Below, piece after piece: positions 38,476 to 48,062 of a stretch of 64,000 nt of DNA. This DNA comes from Lentibacter algarum (GTDB taxonomy: Bacteria; Pseudomonadota; Alphaproteobacteria; Rhodobacterales; Rhodobacteraceae), in assembly GCF_018860975.1 (NCBI RefSeq), contig NZ_JAHKQI010000006.1, forward strand, positions 124,001 to 188,000, read 5' to 3'. The translations under genes and the position numbers were made by a program. Position 1 is the stretch's first letter; each line of letters opens with the position of its first letter. The notes under the pieces were generated by a model that ran no database searches, was not told the DNA's origin, and saw only the letters and a program-made list of their open reading frames with translations.

Positions 38476-40371
38476 ATGAGCAATGACACGCCCCAAAGCC
38501 CCACTCATGACCAAGGGCTTTTTAAGTGGCTCTGGCGCAATTACCTGAGTCGCTTCTGGCCATACCTCACCCTTGCATTGCTGTTCATGATCATCGAAGG
38601 TTCGATGCTTGGTGCGCTGAGCTTCATCATGCGGCCGATGTTTGACACTGTTTTTATCGAAGGGAACGAAGGTGCGATACGTTATGTCGCTTTGGCTATC
38701 TTTTGCATCTTTGGAGCGCGCGCCTTTGCCGCCGTCGGACAGAAAATCACGTTGGCCTATATCATGCAGAAAATGGCCGCCGCCCTGCGCACGGATTTGC
38801 TCTCGCATCTGATGAAACAAGACGGTGCCTTTCACCAGACACATCCACCCGGATTTCTTATCCAGCGTGTGCAGGCCGATGTGATTTCTATCAACGAAGG
38901 CTGGCGCGCACTGGTGATGGGCGCTGGCCGCGACGCTGTCACGCTGATCGTGCTGATGGGCGTCGCCATTTCAGTTGACTGGAAATGGACACTCGTTGCC
39001 CTGATCGGCGCACCTTTGGTGCTGGCACCTGCGCAACTGGCGCAGAAATTTGTGCGGGCCCGCTCGCGTGAAGCCCGCGACCTTGGTGCTAAGCTGGCTA
39101 CGCGCCTTGACGAAGTTTTTCACGGCATCGTCCCTGTAAAGCTCAACCGTTTGGAAAGCTACCAAAGCCGCCAATACTCTGCGCTGACCGATGATCTCGT
39201 GAAAGCCGAAGTGCGTGCCAATGCCGGCGGTGCAATCATCCCCGGGCTGATCGACATCATGTCGGGCCTCGGGTTTGTCGGCGTGCTGGTTTACGGCGGC
39301 TCCGAGATCATCTCCGGAGAGAAAAGCGTCGGACAGTTCATGTCATTTTTCACCGCGATCGGCTTTGCCTTTGAGCCTCTCCGTCGTATCGGAGCGGTTA
39401 GCGGGCGCTGGCAGATGGCGGCAGCAGGCATCGAACGTCTGCGCGAGCTGCTGGAAATGCAGCCAACACTGGTCTCTCCTTCCAAACCCAAGCCCGCGCC
39501 CAACGGTGTGCCAGAGATCGCCCTCAAAGATGTGCGCCTGTCCTACGGCGACACAGAAGTTTTGCGCGGCGCGAGCTTTACGGCCGAAGCGGGCAAAACC
39601 ACAGCCCTCGTCGGCGCGTCAGGCGCGGGTAAGTCAACTGTGTTCAACCTGCTCACGCGGCTGGTTGATCCCTCATCCGGTAGCGCCGAGATCGGCACGG
39701 TCGCCACAGCTGATATGAAGCTGGAAGACCTTCGCGGCTTGTTCTCAGTGGTCAGTCAGGATGCCGCGTTGTTTGACGAAAGCCTGCGCGAAAACCTTCT
39801 GTTGGGCCGCACCGATGTTACGGAAGCGCGCCTGCAAGAGGTGCTCGAAGCTGCACATGTCACAGACTTTTTACCGCAACTTGCCAATGGGCTCGAAACT
39901 CAAGTCGGCCCGCGCGGCTCAAGCCTGTCGGGCGGGCAACGTCAGCGCGTGGCCATCGCACGTGCCTTGCTGCGTGACACGCCTGTTTTGCTGCTGGACG
40001 AGGCAACATCGGCGCTTGATGCCGAGAGCGAAGCCGTTGTGCAGGCTGCACTTGAAAGCTTGTCAAAAGGACGCACGACACTGGTGATTGCGCATCGCCT
40101 TTCGACGGTGCGTGATGCTGACAAAATCGTGGTTATGGAACAAGGCGCAGTTGTCGAAGAGGGGCGCCACGAAGAACTGCTGGCACAAAACGGAGCTTAC
40201 GCGCGTTTACATGAACTCCAGTTCAAGACTTCTGGCCCGACCGCCGATAGCGTTGCGCTAGCATCTCAGGGTCGGCGCCGCAAAGGTAGCGCAGGAGCAG
40301 CACGAGGTTCTTCGCGCCGCGACGGATCCAGCCTTCTGTCACGTATCTCTGCGCGCTTGTTTCGGCGCTGA
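38476..40371 (+). CDS. ABC exporter, MsbA/multidrug type (fused permease-ATPase)
   Basis: 631 aa from ATG at 38476. Six membrane spans occupy residues about 30-330. The ATPase follows: Walker A GASGAGKSTVFN, signature LSGGQRQRVAIARALL, Walker B LLLDEATSALD and switch His in VIAHRLS. Such half-transporters dimerise and export lipids or drugs. A basic, Ser/Arg-rich C-terminal tail (GRRRKGSAGAARGSSRRDG) is unusual. This tail lies within the 149-bp overlap with the opposite-strand glycosyltransferase gene. Confidence 0.92.
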   Translation: MSNDTPQSPTHDQGLFKWLWRNYLSRFWPYLTLALLFMIIEGSMLGALSFIMRPMFDTVFIEGNEGAIRYVALAIFCIFGARAFAAVGQKITLAYIMQKMAAALRTDLLSHLMKQDGAFHQTHPPGFLIQRVQADVISINEGWRALVMGAGRDAVTLIVLMGVAISVDWKWTLVALIGAPLVLAPAQLAQKFVRARSREARDLGAKLATRLDEVFHGIVPVKLNRLESYQSRQYSALTDDLVKAEVRANAGGAIIPGLIDIMSGLGFVGVLVYGGSEIISGEKSVGQFMSFFTAIGFAFEPLRRIGAVSGRWQMAAAGIERLRELLEMQPTLVSPSKPKPAPNGVPEIALKDVRLSYGDTEVLRGASFTAEAGKTTALVGASGAGKSTVFNLLTRLVDPSSGSAEIGTVATADMKLEDLRGLFSVVSQDAALFDESLRENLLLGRTDVTEARLQEVLEAAHVTDFLPQLANGLETQVGPRGSSLSGGQRQRVAIARALLRDTPVLLLDEATSALDAESEAVVQAALESLSKGRTTLVIAHRLSTVRDADKIVVMEQGAVVEEGRHEELLAQNGAYARLHELQFKTSGPTADSVALASQGRRRKGSAGAARGSSRRDGSSLLSRISARLFRR

Positions 40372-40918
40372 CAGGCAGCGCTTTAAGCTGGCCGCGCAGT
40401 TTGCGCGCCATCGCCACATCCTCCATAAGCGGAAGGGCCGGATAGCCACCAACCTGTTTGAGCAGATCCGCCGAAATCAGCAGGGCTTGGTCGCCATAGG
40501 GCAGCCCGAACATATGCGACCGCAGGTTCGCCCAGGCCGCAACAATCTCAGCCGCACGACCAGCCTGATCAAAGCGCAGCTGGAAATATCCAGCCAGCTC
40601 GACATTGCTCAAATGCTGCAACACGGCATTTGCCCAGCCCGTGTCAAGCAAGGTGTCGGCATGTAAAACCAACAACCAATCTCCTTGGGCGGCAGCGACA
40701 CCGCGCGCTATTTGCGCCCCGCGCCCCGCCTTGCCGTCAACCCAGGTAGCACCTGCCGCGTCTGCGATTTTCTTGGTTGTATCCGATGAGCCGCCGTCAG
40801 AAACGATCAGCTCGCGGATCAGCCCCGCTTCAAGCCCCGCACCAAGGCTGCCCAAACACGCAGGCAGGCTGTCGGCGGCATTGAGCGTCGGAATAATCAC
40901 AGAAATCGGCGCGCGCAT
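40223..40918 (-). CDS. Family 2 glycosyltransferase, TIGR04283-like
   Basis: 231 aa from ATG at 40918. GT2 features are ISVIIPTLNAADSLPACLGSL, ELIVSDGGSSDTTKK and VLHADTLLD (DxD region). The layout matches the TIGR04283 group (some linked to arsenosugar synthesis). The acceptor is unknown. The 3' 149 bp are antisense to the ABC exporter gene, and both reading frames keep family-like or usable sequence there. Confidence 0.82.
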   Translation of the reverse strand: MRAPISVIIPTLNAADSLPACLGSLGAGLEAGLIRELIVSDGGSSDTTKKIADAAGATWVDGKAGRGAQIARGVAAAQGDWLLVLHADTLLDTGWANAVLQHLSNVELAGYFQLRFDQAGRAAEIVAAWANLRSHMFGLPYGDQALLISADLLKQVGGYPALPLMEDVAMARKLRGQLKALPVSAETSAQRYVTEGWIRRGAKNLVLLLRYLCGADPEMLAQRYRRSGQKS

Positions 40919-40984
40919 ATTCAGCCCTTTCAGATGCTGCATTTGCGCCTATATTACAGATTGCACCAGAAAGGGAGAGCCGCC

Positions 40985-41722
40985 ATGCCGCGCGAGATTT
41001 ACCGCATCGACGGAGCCGACAGCGAACATTTCCTGCAAGGGCTGGTAACAAATGATGTTGCCAAGCTGTCGCGGGGGCTTGTCTATACCGCGATGCTCAC
41101 ACCACAGGGCAAGTATCTGGCCGATTTTTTCCTTGTGCCTGCCGAAGGAGCTATCCTGCTGGATGTTGACGCCAACATCGGCGCAAGCCTCGTGCAACGC
41201 CTTGGCATGTATAAACTGCGCGCCGATGTCAATATCGGGAAAACAGCGTTGCACCTCCACCGTGGCCTCGGCACCCCGCCGCAGGACGCCTTTGCTGACC
41301 CTCGATCAGAAGCGCTAGGCTGGCGGGCTTACCGAGAAGACGCGCAACCAGAAGACCAACACACCGACTGGGACGCTGTGCGCGTGGGCAACTTGATCCC
41401 TGAAACCGGTACCGACCTAACGAATGACAGCTACATCCTTGAGATGGGCTTTGAGCGGCTCAATGGCGTCGACTTCAAAAAAGGCTGCTATGTAGGTCAG
41501 GAAGTGACGGCACGGATGAAGCACAAAACCGAGTTGCGCAAAGGTCTCGTTCAGGTGACGGGCACTTCATCGCTCACTGCTGGAAGCGAGATCACCTCAA
41601 AAGGCAAACCTGTCGGAAGCATCCTGACAACCAGCGGGGACAAAGCGCTTGCCTATCTGCGGTTTGATCGGGCAACCGGTGAGCTGGAAGCAGACGGCGT
41701 CACGCTCACGCGCACCGCATGA
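40985..41722 (+). CDS. ygfZ: Folate-binding Fe-S assembly protein YgfZ
   Basis: 245 aa, ATG at 40985 after GGGAG. The YgfZ signature KGCYVGQEVTARMKHK with its conserved cysteine is present, along with the N-terminal FLQGLVTNDVAKL. It uses tetrahydrofolate to support iron-sulfur cluster assembly or repair. It is divergent from the glycosyltransferase gene (66-bp gap). A hairpin follows six bases past the stop. Confidence 0.93.
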   Translation: MPREIYRIDGADSEHFLQGLVTNDVAKLSRGLVYTAMLTPQGKYLADFFLVPAEGAILLDVDANIGASLVQRLGMYKLRADVNIGKTALHLHRGLGTPPQDAFADPRSEALGWRAYREDAQPEDQHTDWDAVRVGNLIPETGTDLTNDSYILEMGFERLNGVDFKKGCYVGQEVTARMKHKTELRKGLVQVTGTSSLTAGSEITSKGKPVGSILTTSGDKALAYLRFDRATGELEADGVTLTRTA

Positions 41723-41727
41723 TACCA

Positions 41728-41758
41728 GAAAAAACGGGGCCAGATTGCTCTGACCCCG
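41728..41758 (-). terminator. Rho-independent hairpin between ygfZ and efp
   Basis: Stem CGGGG...CCCCG at 41735-41758. Read on the minus strand it is followed by a run of six Ts, the form of an intrinsic terminator for transcripts coming from efp. It may also act for ygfZ, without a T-run. Confidence 0.55.
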
Positions 41759-41944
41759 CCGTCGTTACACCGTTTAAAAAAGCACTCGTTAACGACACCG
41801 ACAAACATCACTGACATGTGAAATTTTACTTACAACCAATTACACAGCTGCTGTCTTGCTTGTAGCTGACAGAGGTTTGTACAGTGCAGGTGAAAAACTG
41901 CGCGCTGTTCCCCCTAAAGCGCAGGTCATGCGCAGCGCTCCAAT

Positions 41945-41972
41945 GCAAAAAGCCCCAGCGGGTGCCGAGGCT
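41945..41972 (-). terminator. efp terminator
   Basis: An 8-bp stem with wobble pairs (AGCCTCGG with a partner ending GGGGCT on the minus strand) followed by TTTTTG, 40 bp past the efp stop. The rest of 41759-42011 holds no gene. Confidence 0.6.
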
Positions 41973-42011
41973 CTTTGGTTGGTTCAGTGAACGAGCTGTT
42001 TTCGAGGCGTC

Positions 42012-42575
42012 TCAAGCGCGCTCGGAGTATTCCATCGTGTCGGTGTTAACGATGATCTCTTCGTCCTGGCCGACAAACGGAGGCACCATGACTTTTACAC
42101 CGTTGTCCAAAGTCGCAGGCTTGAAACTGTTGGCCGCGGTCTGGCCTTTTACGACAGGCTCAGTCTCAACGATCTTGCAAGTCACTTTCTGCGGCACGGT
42201 CGCATGCAGGGCTTCGTCCTCGTGAAACTCGACAACAATGGTCATGCCGTCTTGCAAAAACGGGCGGCGGTCTCCGAGCAAGTCAGACGCGATTTGCACT
42301 TGGTCGTATGTTTCGGTGTCCATAAAAATGAGTTGGCCGTCATCTTCATACAGGAACTGCATGTCGCGCTGGTCAAGACGCACACGCTCAACTTTATCTG
42401 CGCTTCTAAACCTTTCGTTAAGCTTTGATCCGTTACGAAGGTTCTTGAGTTCGACCTGCGCAAAAGCGCCGCCCTTTCCGGGTTTCACATGATCGACCTT
42501 CACAGCGGCCCAAAGGCCGGCATTGTGCTCAAGCACGTTCCCGGGGCGAATTTCGTTTCCGTTGATTTTTGGCAT
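42012..42575 (-). CDS. efp: Elongation factor P
   Basis: 187 aa from ATG at 42575. KOW/OB plan: [18 protein letters not shown], the modified-Lys loop [20 protein letters not shown] with K at the tip, and the C-terminal [24 protein letters not shown]. It relieves ribosomes stalled at polyproline. No modification gene (epmA or similar) is adjacent. A 216-bp divergent gap with the perfect palindrome CTGCAATTGCAG (42665-42676) separates it from the DUF6280 gene. Confidence 0.96.
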   Translation of the reverse strand: MPKINGNEIRPGNVLEHNAGLWAAVKVDHVKPGKGGAFAQVELKNLRNGSKLNERFRSADKVERVRLDQRDMQFLYEDDGQLIFMDTETYDQVQIASDLLGDRRPFLQDGMTIVVEFHEDEALHATVPQKVTCKIVETEPVVKGQTAANSFKPATLDNGVKVMVPPFVGQDEEIIVNTDTMEYSERA

Positions 42576-42791
42576 TGTGGCGAAACCATGACTAAAGGTT
42601 GAAGGAAGTTTGACCGCACCTATATCTTGGGGGTGCCCCCTTGGCAAGAAAACCAGATGTCGTGCTGCAATTGCAGAAGGACATGCGTAAAACGCAACGT
42701 AGCTATGCAAAAACAGACTATCCGAATCAGAGAAAACCCTCCATAAGGAGCTTCACGCCAGAATGACAAGAGCAATAATAAAGGACGAATC

Positions 42792-43112
42792 ATGAGAGAT
42801 TTCGTTGACGGCACCGCCTTCAATAATGAACAAGGCAATCGTGCACGTAAACTGTTTGCAGCCGTTGTGTTGGCTGCCCTCGACGATGCAATCGCCGATG
42901 ACAAGAAATATGGAAATGGCCCCGAGCAAATCGCTCGTTGGGCACGTTCACGGGACGGCCGCGAAGTGCTGTCTTGCGCGGGCATTGACCCGAACGAACG
43001 TGTCGTATCAGGCCTGATGGAATTTGTCGGCAAGGGTGTTCGCACCTCTGTTGCATTGTCTCGCGAAGAAAGCGAGCGCCGCAATGCGGCTGCTCAGGCC
43101 GAAGCCGCCTAA
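42792..43112 (+). CDS. DUF6280 protein
   Basis: 106 aa. Text such as MRDFVDGTAFNNEQGNRARK, KYGNGPEQIARWARSRDGRE and GLMEFVGKGVRTSVAL matches a small family confined largely to Rhodobacterales. Mostly helical and soluble; function unknown. A strong terminator follows, so it is likely monocistronic. Confidence 0.8.
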   Translation: MRDFVDGTAFNNEQGNRARKLFAAVVLAALDDAIADDKKYGNGPEQIARWARSRDGREVLSCAGIDPNERVVSGLMEFVGKGVRTSVALSREESERRNAAAQAEAA

Positions 43113-43143
43113 GATACCTATCAAGACTGCCAAATCACGAAAT

Positions 43144-43170
43144 CGGCCCTCCTGCTCGGGGGCCGTTTTT
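43144..43170 (+). terminator. Terminator after the DUF6280 gene
   Basis: Stem CGGCCC...GGGCCG (43144-43165) followed by TTTTT, 31 bp past the stop and just before cobQ, which begins at 43185. Confidence 0.75.
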
Positions 43171-43184
43171 GTTTCGGGGGCAGC

Positions 43185-44627
43185 ATGTCAAAAGCGGTGA
43201 TGATCCAAGGAACCGGCTCTGATGTCGGTAAGTCTCTGCTCGTCGCAGGGCTATGTCGTGCCGCGGCGAACCGTGGCATTAAAGTAGCCCCTTTCAAGTC
43301 ACAGAACATGTCCAACAATGCAGCTGTTACTGCCGATGGCGGCGAAATTGGCCGCGCACAGGCGTTGCAAGCCCTCGCTGCGCGCCTCTCTCCTCACACC
43401 GATATGAACCCGGTTCTGCTCAAACCTGAAAGCGAACAAGGTGCTCAGGTCATCGTTCAGGGCAAACGCGCCGGAACCCAATTGGCGCGTGATTTTGGCA
43501 AGAGCAAGCAAAGCCTTATCAAGCCAGTTCTCGAGAGCTTCACACGGCTGAAAGCCCAGTATGACTTGGTGATCGTCGAGGGCGCCGGTAGCCCCGCCGA
43601 GATCAACCTGCGAGCAGGTGATATCGCCAATATGGGCTTTGCCGAGGCTGCAAACGTGCCTGTCATACTCACCGGTGACATCAACAAAGGCGGCGTTATT
43701 GCGCAGATCGTCGGCACCCAAGCGGTGCTTCCTCCGGAAGATGCCGCGCACATCAAGGCCTTCATCGTCAATAAATTTCGCGGTGACGCCGCGCTTTTTG
43801 ACGAAGGTCTCGTAGCCATCGAACAAATGACAAGCTGGCCCTCCATTGGTGTCGTGCCATGGTTTTTTGACGCTTGCCGCCTGCCGGCTGAAGACGCTCC
43901 CGAGCTAACTGGCGGCACTGGCGGCACCTTCAAAATCGCAGTGCCGCTTTTGTCACGTATCGCCAACTTCGATGATTTTGACCCGCTCGCGTCCGAACCC
44001 GATGTCTCCCTTGTCATGGTGCCGCCAGGATTGCCTCTGCCTGCCGATGCTCAACTCGTCATCTTGCCGGGCAGCAAGTCGACCATTGCAGACCTGGCCT
44101 TCATGCGCGCACAGGGTTGGGACATTGATCTCGCGGCTCACATACGTCGTGGCGGCCATGTTCTTGGCATCTGCGGCGGATATCAGATGCTTGGTCAAAC
44201 GATAGCTGACTCTGACAATATTGAGGGCTCTGGCAGCACCGCCGAAGGCCTTGGTTACCTCGAAGTGCATACCGTTATGAAGCCCGAAAAGCGGGTGCGC
44301 CTTACCAAAGCTCGCGACCCGGTTTCAGGCGCGGCGATTAGCGGTTATGAAATACATCTTGGTGAAACGACTGGTGTGGATTGTGCAAGAGACTGGTTGC
44401 GGATCGGCCAACACAAACACGGCGCCAGCAGCCCAAACGGGCGCATACGAGGTTGCTATTTGCACGGATTGTTCACATCTGATGCCTATCGCTCGGCATT
44501 CTTGCGAAGCTACGATGTGCGCTCAACGATTAGCTATGACTCCGATGTCGACGCGACATTGAATGCGCTTGCCACCCATTTGGAGCAACACCTCGACATA
44601 AACCATATCTTGAAGATTGCGGGCTAG
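43185..44627 (+). CDS. cobQ: Cobyric acid synthase CobQ
   Basis: 480 aa. The ATP site is [12 protein letters not shown], followed by [12 protein letters not shown]. The glutaminase half has the nucleophile Cys in [15 protein letters not shown] and the late His in CYLHGLF. It amidates four side chains of adenosylcobyrinic diamide during B12 synthesis. No other cob genes are adjacent here. Its stop abuts the stop of the next gene on the other strand with no gap. Confidence 0.95.
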   Translation: MSKAVMIQGTGSDVGKSLLVAGLCRAAANRGIKVAPFKSQNMSNNAAVTADGGEIGRAQALQALAARLSPHTDMNPVLLKPESEQGAQVIVQGKRAGTQLARDFGKSKQSLIKPVLESFTRLKAQYDLVIVEGAGSPAEINLRAGDIANMGFAEAANVPVILTGDINKGGVIAQIVGTQAVLPPEDAAHIKAFIVNKFRGDAALFDEGLVAIEQMTSWPSIGVVPWFFDACRLPAEDAPELTGGTGGTFKIAVPLLSRIANFDDFDPLASEPDVSLVMVPPGLPLPADAQLVILPGSKSTIADLAFMRAQGWDIDLAAHIRRGGHVLGICGGYQMLGQTIADSDNIEGSGSTAEGLGYLEVHTVMKPEKRVRLTKARDPVSGAAISGYEIHLGETTGVDCARDWLRIGQHKHGASSPNGRIRGCYLHGLFTSDAYRSAFLRSYDVRSTISYDSDVDATLNALATHLEQHLDINHILKIAG

Positions 44628-45509
44628 TTATTCGAGCTCTTGGGCCATCAAGGCACGGTGAATCTCGCGGCGCACCAATTTGCGCACATTGCGGGTGATC
44701 CGCTCTCCCAACGCACCCTGCAACTCCTGACGGACGATGTCAGACACCATCTCACGCAGCATGTCTTCGTCGATCACCGAATCCTCGGCTGAAAACTCGA
44801 AATCTTCCAAGTCTTCTTCATCATCCGCATCTTCAGCAACATAACCGGATTCTGCCGTTGCCTTTTCTAACGGCTCGACCATTTCATCGGTCTCGGGCTC
44901 GGCTTCACGTTCGGGCTGTGGAGCGACAAACAAAGCCGCCTCATGAAGCGCTTCAGTTTCATCTTGCACTACATCGCTGTGATCTTCCCACTGGAGCGTC
45001 TCGAAGGGCGCCGCGGCGTTATCTCCTGCGCCTCCGGTGTCATCTTCCCAGTCATCAACCTTATCCGCGACAGCAGTTTCCAACTGTTCGATACGAGACT
45101 TTAGACCCTCGTCAGCAGGTTCAACCTCAGCAAAATCGGCAAGCTCAGCAGCATCTTCTGCAGCGACTTCAACCAATTCATCAGTAGTAACTTCAAGCGC
45201 GCTTTCCGGTTCCTGCGTGCCAGCACCTGCCTCAGACGTATCTTCAACAGGCTCTGCGATCCGCAAACTCGGTGTCAAAACAAGTTTATCCAGTGCGTTG
45301 TTTGCGTCAGCTTCTACTGCCGCTTCCACTGCTGTTTCCGCAACGGTTTCTAGCGCGGCTTCAGCCTCTTCAATCTGTTCCTCGACGACAGGTTCGGGAT
45401 CAGCTTTTGTTGCGCCCTGCACGTCCGTTTTGCTGCCGCTTTCTGTTACGAGGCGGCGAATCGAAGACAAAACGTCCTCGATCTCAACGTTGGTTACCGG
45501 ATCTGACAT
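44628..45509 (-). CDS. Acidic protein with a PopZ/DUF2497-like layout
   Basis: 293 aa. The short N-terminal motif VEIEDVLSSIRRLVTES and a C-terminal helical block (EDMLREMVSDIVRQELQGAL then TRNVRKLVRREIHRAL) flank a long, low-complexity Glu/Ala/Asp linker (residues about 30-230). This resembles the polar organiser PopZ: helix, acidic disordered linker, oligomerising helices. In PopZ the C-terminus forms a polar scaffold. Assignment is by architecture only. No function should be assumed. Confidence 0.6.
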   Translation of the reverse strand: MSDPVTNVEIEDVLSSIRRLVTESGSKTDVQGATKADPEPVVEEQIEEAEAALETVAETAVEAAVEADANNALDKLVLTPSLRIAEPVEDTSEAGAGTQEPESALEVTTDELVEVAAEDAAELADFAEVEPADEGLKSRIEQLETAVADKVDDWEDDTGGAGDNAAAPFETLQWEDHSDVVQDETEALHEAALFVAPQPEREAEPETDEMVEPLEKATAESGYVAEDADDEEDLEDFEFSAEDSVIDEDMLREMVSDIVRQELQGALGERITRNVRKLVRREIHRALMAQELE

Positions 45510-45582
45510 ATTTATTTTCCACTCTTACCTGCCGCCGCAGTCTAACCCGCGACAAAGATTCTCACAACATATTGGTGGAACT

Positions 45583-47004
45583 TTACTCTTTACCGAGTTT
45601 TCTCAGCACGCGATCAAGTTGCTGCCCTTGTTTGCTTCGCTTTACAGGGGCGTCTTTAACCATGTTGTAGTAGGCCGCAGGGTCATAGCTCGGCACATTC
45701 AGTTTCAGCCGCTCGGCTGTTAACAAACCCATCGTTGCCAAAAGCGTGTAACCGGCACCAATCTCGTCAATACGTGCAGACAGCAAGTTGGCACGCGCAT
45801 CCAACAGCTCTTGCTCCGCGTCCAGCACATCAAGCGTTGTGCGGGAACCTAGGGTCGCCTCTTCGCGCACACCGCGGAAAGCAACTGTGCTGGCGCGCAC
45901 CTGACGCTCGCTGGCCTCGGCACTTGCTCGCGACACACGCAAGTCAGCCCAGGCGTTGCCCACTTCCTGCGCGATACTGTGGCGAGTTATGTGCAAATCT
46001 CCGCGCACTGAATCACGTTGCGCCATCGCCTGACGTGTCAATGCACTAAGCCGCCCGCCTTGGTAAATCGGCCCCGAAGCGGTGATCCCGACCGAGCCAC
46101 CGCGTTGATAGCTTGTCGAATTATGCTGCTCCGTCAGGCCATAGCTGCCCGACAACTTAACCGAGGGCTTCATGCGCGCTTCAGCCACCATGATTTGCAG
46201 CTCGGAAACCGTGACCAAGCGTTGAACGCGTTTCATGTCAGGGTGAATGCGCAGCGCAAGCGATTTTGCATCTTCAAGGCTTTTGGCAGGGTTCGCAACC
46301 GCCGTCGGTGTGTTCAAATGTCCGGGTTTGCGGCCAACGGCGGCACGATACAGCTCGATAGCACGGGCAAGATCCCCCTGCGAGGCGGCCTGCTGGGCTC
46401 GTGCGGCAGCAAGCCGGGCCTCGGCAAGTGACACATCCGTGCGCGTCACTTCACCAACTTCAAACCGGTCACGCGCGGCTTTCAACTCTTCGTTGATAAC
46501 CCGCACATTGTTGTTGCGCAGTTGGTTGAACTCGGCAGCACGACGAACTTCAAGAAAGGCGCGCACAGCTCCGAGCAACACCTGCTGTTCAGCCGCGACA
46601 AGCGCCTCGCGTGTCGCCAGAACACTCTCTTTGGCGACATCAATCGTCATCCGGCTGGCACCGCCATCAAGCAAAAGCAACTCGGCCGATAGCCCAACGC
46701 TGCTTTCCAATCCTTCCGACTTCGGAGCCAGAATACTGCCGGTGCGCGCGTAGTTATATGTCAGCGAAGTTGACCAACCGATGATCGGCCGCAAGGCCGA
46801 AATAGCAATTGCCACGTCTTCGTCGGCGGCTCGCAACAAAGCGCGGTTCTTTTCGATCAAACCGCTGTGTTTATAAGCCCCGACCATCGCATCTGCGAGC
46901 GTTTCAGCCTGCGCACGAACACCGAGTGACGCCGCCAAAGCAACGGCAGCACATGCGAGCGCCGAGCGTTTGAACAGCTGTGTTGCTTTTCCTTGACGTA
47001 GCAT
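45583..47004 (-). CDS. TolC-family outer-membrane efflux/secretion protein
   Basis: 473 aa from ATG at 47004. The signal peptide is about 33 residues and ends near LGVRAQA. Two repeats of the TolC coiled-coil/beta plan follow (AMVGAYKHSGLIEKNRALL and ALRIHPDMKRVQRLV), with SLTYNYARTGSI as a likely beta strand. It forms a trimeric channel through outer membrane and periplasm. No inner-membrane partner is next to it. It is 34 bp downstream of the PIMT-like gene on the same strand. Confidence 0.88.
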   Translation of the reverse strand: MLRQGKATQLFKRSALACAAVALAASLGVRAQAETLADAMVGAYKHSGLIEKNRALLRAADEDVAIAISALRPIIGWSTSLTYNYARTGSILAPKSEGLESSVGLSAELLLLDGGASRMTIDVAKESVLATREALVAAEQQVLLGAVRAFLEVRRAAEFNQLRNNNVRVINEELKAARDRFEVGEVTRTDVSLAEARLAAARAQQAASQGDLARAIELYRAAVGRKPGHLNTPTAVANPAKSLEDAKSLALRIHPDMKRVQRLVTVSELQIMVAEARMKPSVKLSGSYGLTEQHNSTSYQRGGSVGITASGPIYQGGRLSALTRQAMAQRDSVRGDLHITRHSIAQEVGNAWADLRVSRASAEASERQVRASTVAFRGVREEATLGSRTTLDVLDAEQELLDARANLLSARIDEIGAGYTLLATMGLLTAERLKLNVPSYDPAAYYNMVKDAPVKRSKQGQQLDRVLRKLGKE

Positions 47005-47038
47005 AATTTTTCTCACCAACAGATGTAAGTTTCTCGCT

Positions 47039-47692
47039 CTAAAGCGAAAATTCTTTCGAACGCTCGAAACCGGACAACACAGGCGCACTGGCGTTAAACG
47101 CAAACCGCCAGCTGATGTCGCCTCCAACCTTATGACCAATACGCACAGTGCCGACATTTCCGTCCATAAAGATGCAAGCGATACGCCCGCCTTCTTTTAG
47201 CTGGTCCGCAATCGCGGCCGGCAGTTCTTCAACTCCGCCTTGAATGCAGATCACGTCATATGGTCCGTGCTGCGGTGCGCCTGCAGTCAGCGCTCCGGTC
47301 TCCACAACAACATTATCAGCACCAGCCCCCGCCAAGGCCGCCTCGGCCTCGCCCGCCAGCGTTTCGTCGTCTTCTACCCCGATGACAGCCTCCGCCATTC
47401 GCGCGATAACCGCTGACGAATACCCAAAGCCGATGCCCAGATCGAGCACCAAGTCGGTTCGGCCAATTTCCAGCGCGTCCAGCATTTTGGCAAAATTGCG
47501 CGGCTCAAGAAGCACGCGGCCTTTTGCCAGCGGCAGATATTCACCCAGATAAGCCGCCTCTCGCAGCGCGTCCGGCACGAACTTCTCGCGTTCCACCGTT
47601 AGAAGCGCTTCAATAATGGGATATTTGGTCACATCCGAAGGACGAACCTGATTGTCGACCATCATCGTGCGGCGTTGAGCAAAATCTGTCAT
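47039..47692 (-). CDS. Protein-L-isoaspartate O-methyltransferase-like protein
   Basis: 217 aa from ATG at 47692. The opening MTDFAQRRTMMVDNQVRPSD and the SAM-binding motif LVLDLGIGFGYSSAVIARM are those of the alphaproteobacterial PIMT-like branch paired with tolC. True PIMTs repair isoaspartyl residues. The PIMT catalytic region around the second motif is diverged, so repair activity is uncertain. Confidence 0.85.
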   Translation of the reverse strand: MTDFAQRRTMMVDNQVRPSDVTKYPIIEALLTVEREKFVPDALREAAYLGEYLPLAKGRVLLEPRNFAKMLDALEIGRTDLVLDLGIGFGYSSAVIARMAEAVIGVEDDETLAGEAEAALAGAGADNVVVETGALTAGAPQHGPYDVICIQGGVEELPAAIADQLKEGGRIACIFMDGNVGTVRIGHKVGGDISWRFAFNASAPVLSGFERSKEFSL

Positions 47693-47862
47693 AAGTGAAC
47701 CCGTTCGTTCAGAATCTCTGCGTCGCTTTTCGCACATTCCCTAAGCGTGGGCAATCCAAACCCGCCAGCATCCTAAAGCGAGCGTAAAGCCGGCGCAATC
47801 AAGCGCCAGCCCCTCTTGCACGCCCCTCGGATTTACGCTACTCGGGCGCTCGAACCACAGTT

Positions 47863-47936
47863 GGCGAGTTGGCGGAGTGGTTACGCAGCGGATTGCAAAT
47901 CCGTGTACACCGGTTCGATTCCGGTACTCGCCTCCA
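47863..47936 (+). tRNA. tRNA-Cys (GCA), encoded CCA
   Basis: A clear cloverleaf: acceptor GGCGAGT/ACTCGCC, anticodon loop with GCA at 47895-47897, T-stem ACCGG/CCGGT around TTCGATT, discriminator T at 47933 and encoded CCA at 47934-47936. The 3' half from the anticodon loop onwards is a recombination core also found at 53734-53777. The gene is therefore a composite: the 5' half is the resident one, and the 3' half was supplied by the element inserted here. Confidence 0.96.
47893..47936 (+). other. attL core, left junction
   Basis: The 17-bp block TTGCAAATCCGTGTACA (47893-47909), then the T-arm with CCGG/CCGG stem bases and the identical ACTCGCCTCCA end. The identity begins in the anticodon loop, a common crossover point for tyrosine recombinases. 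Confidence 0.8.
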
Positions 47937-47983
47937 TTTACTTTCAAGGGCTTAGCGGGCCAAGCGCCGTCTGCCCTGATTAG

Positions 47984-48005
47984 AGTCTAAACAAAAGTCT
48001 AAACA
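47984..48005 (+). repeat. Tandem AGTCTAAACA boxes, candidate integrase arm sites (left)
   Basis: AGTCTAAACA at 47984-47993 and 47996-48005, a 12-bp period, 48 bp inside the left junction. Related boxes lie near the right end at 53650-53659 and 53691-53700. Confidence 0.5.
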
Positions 48006-48062
48006 TTCTGTTTTTGTTCTGTTCTGGATTCACAGCGCGAATTCGCTCGTGGACGCTTGGCC

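Noticed and set aside
16453-47692. Prophage or island within the central core
   Set aside because: Genes are housekeeping, composition looks uniform and no integrase, phage or transposase gene is present.
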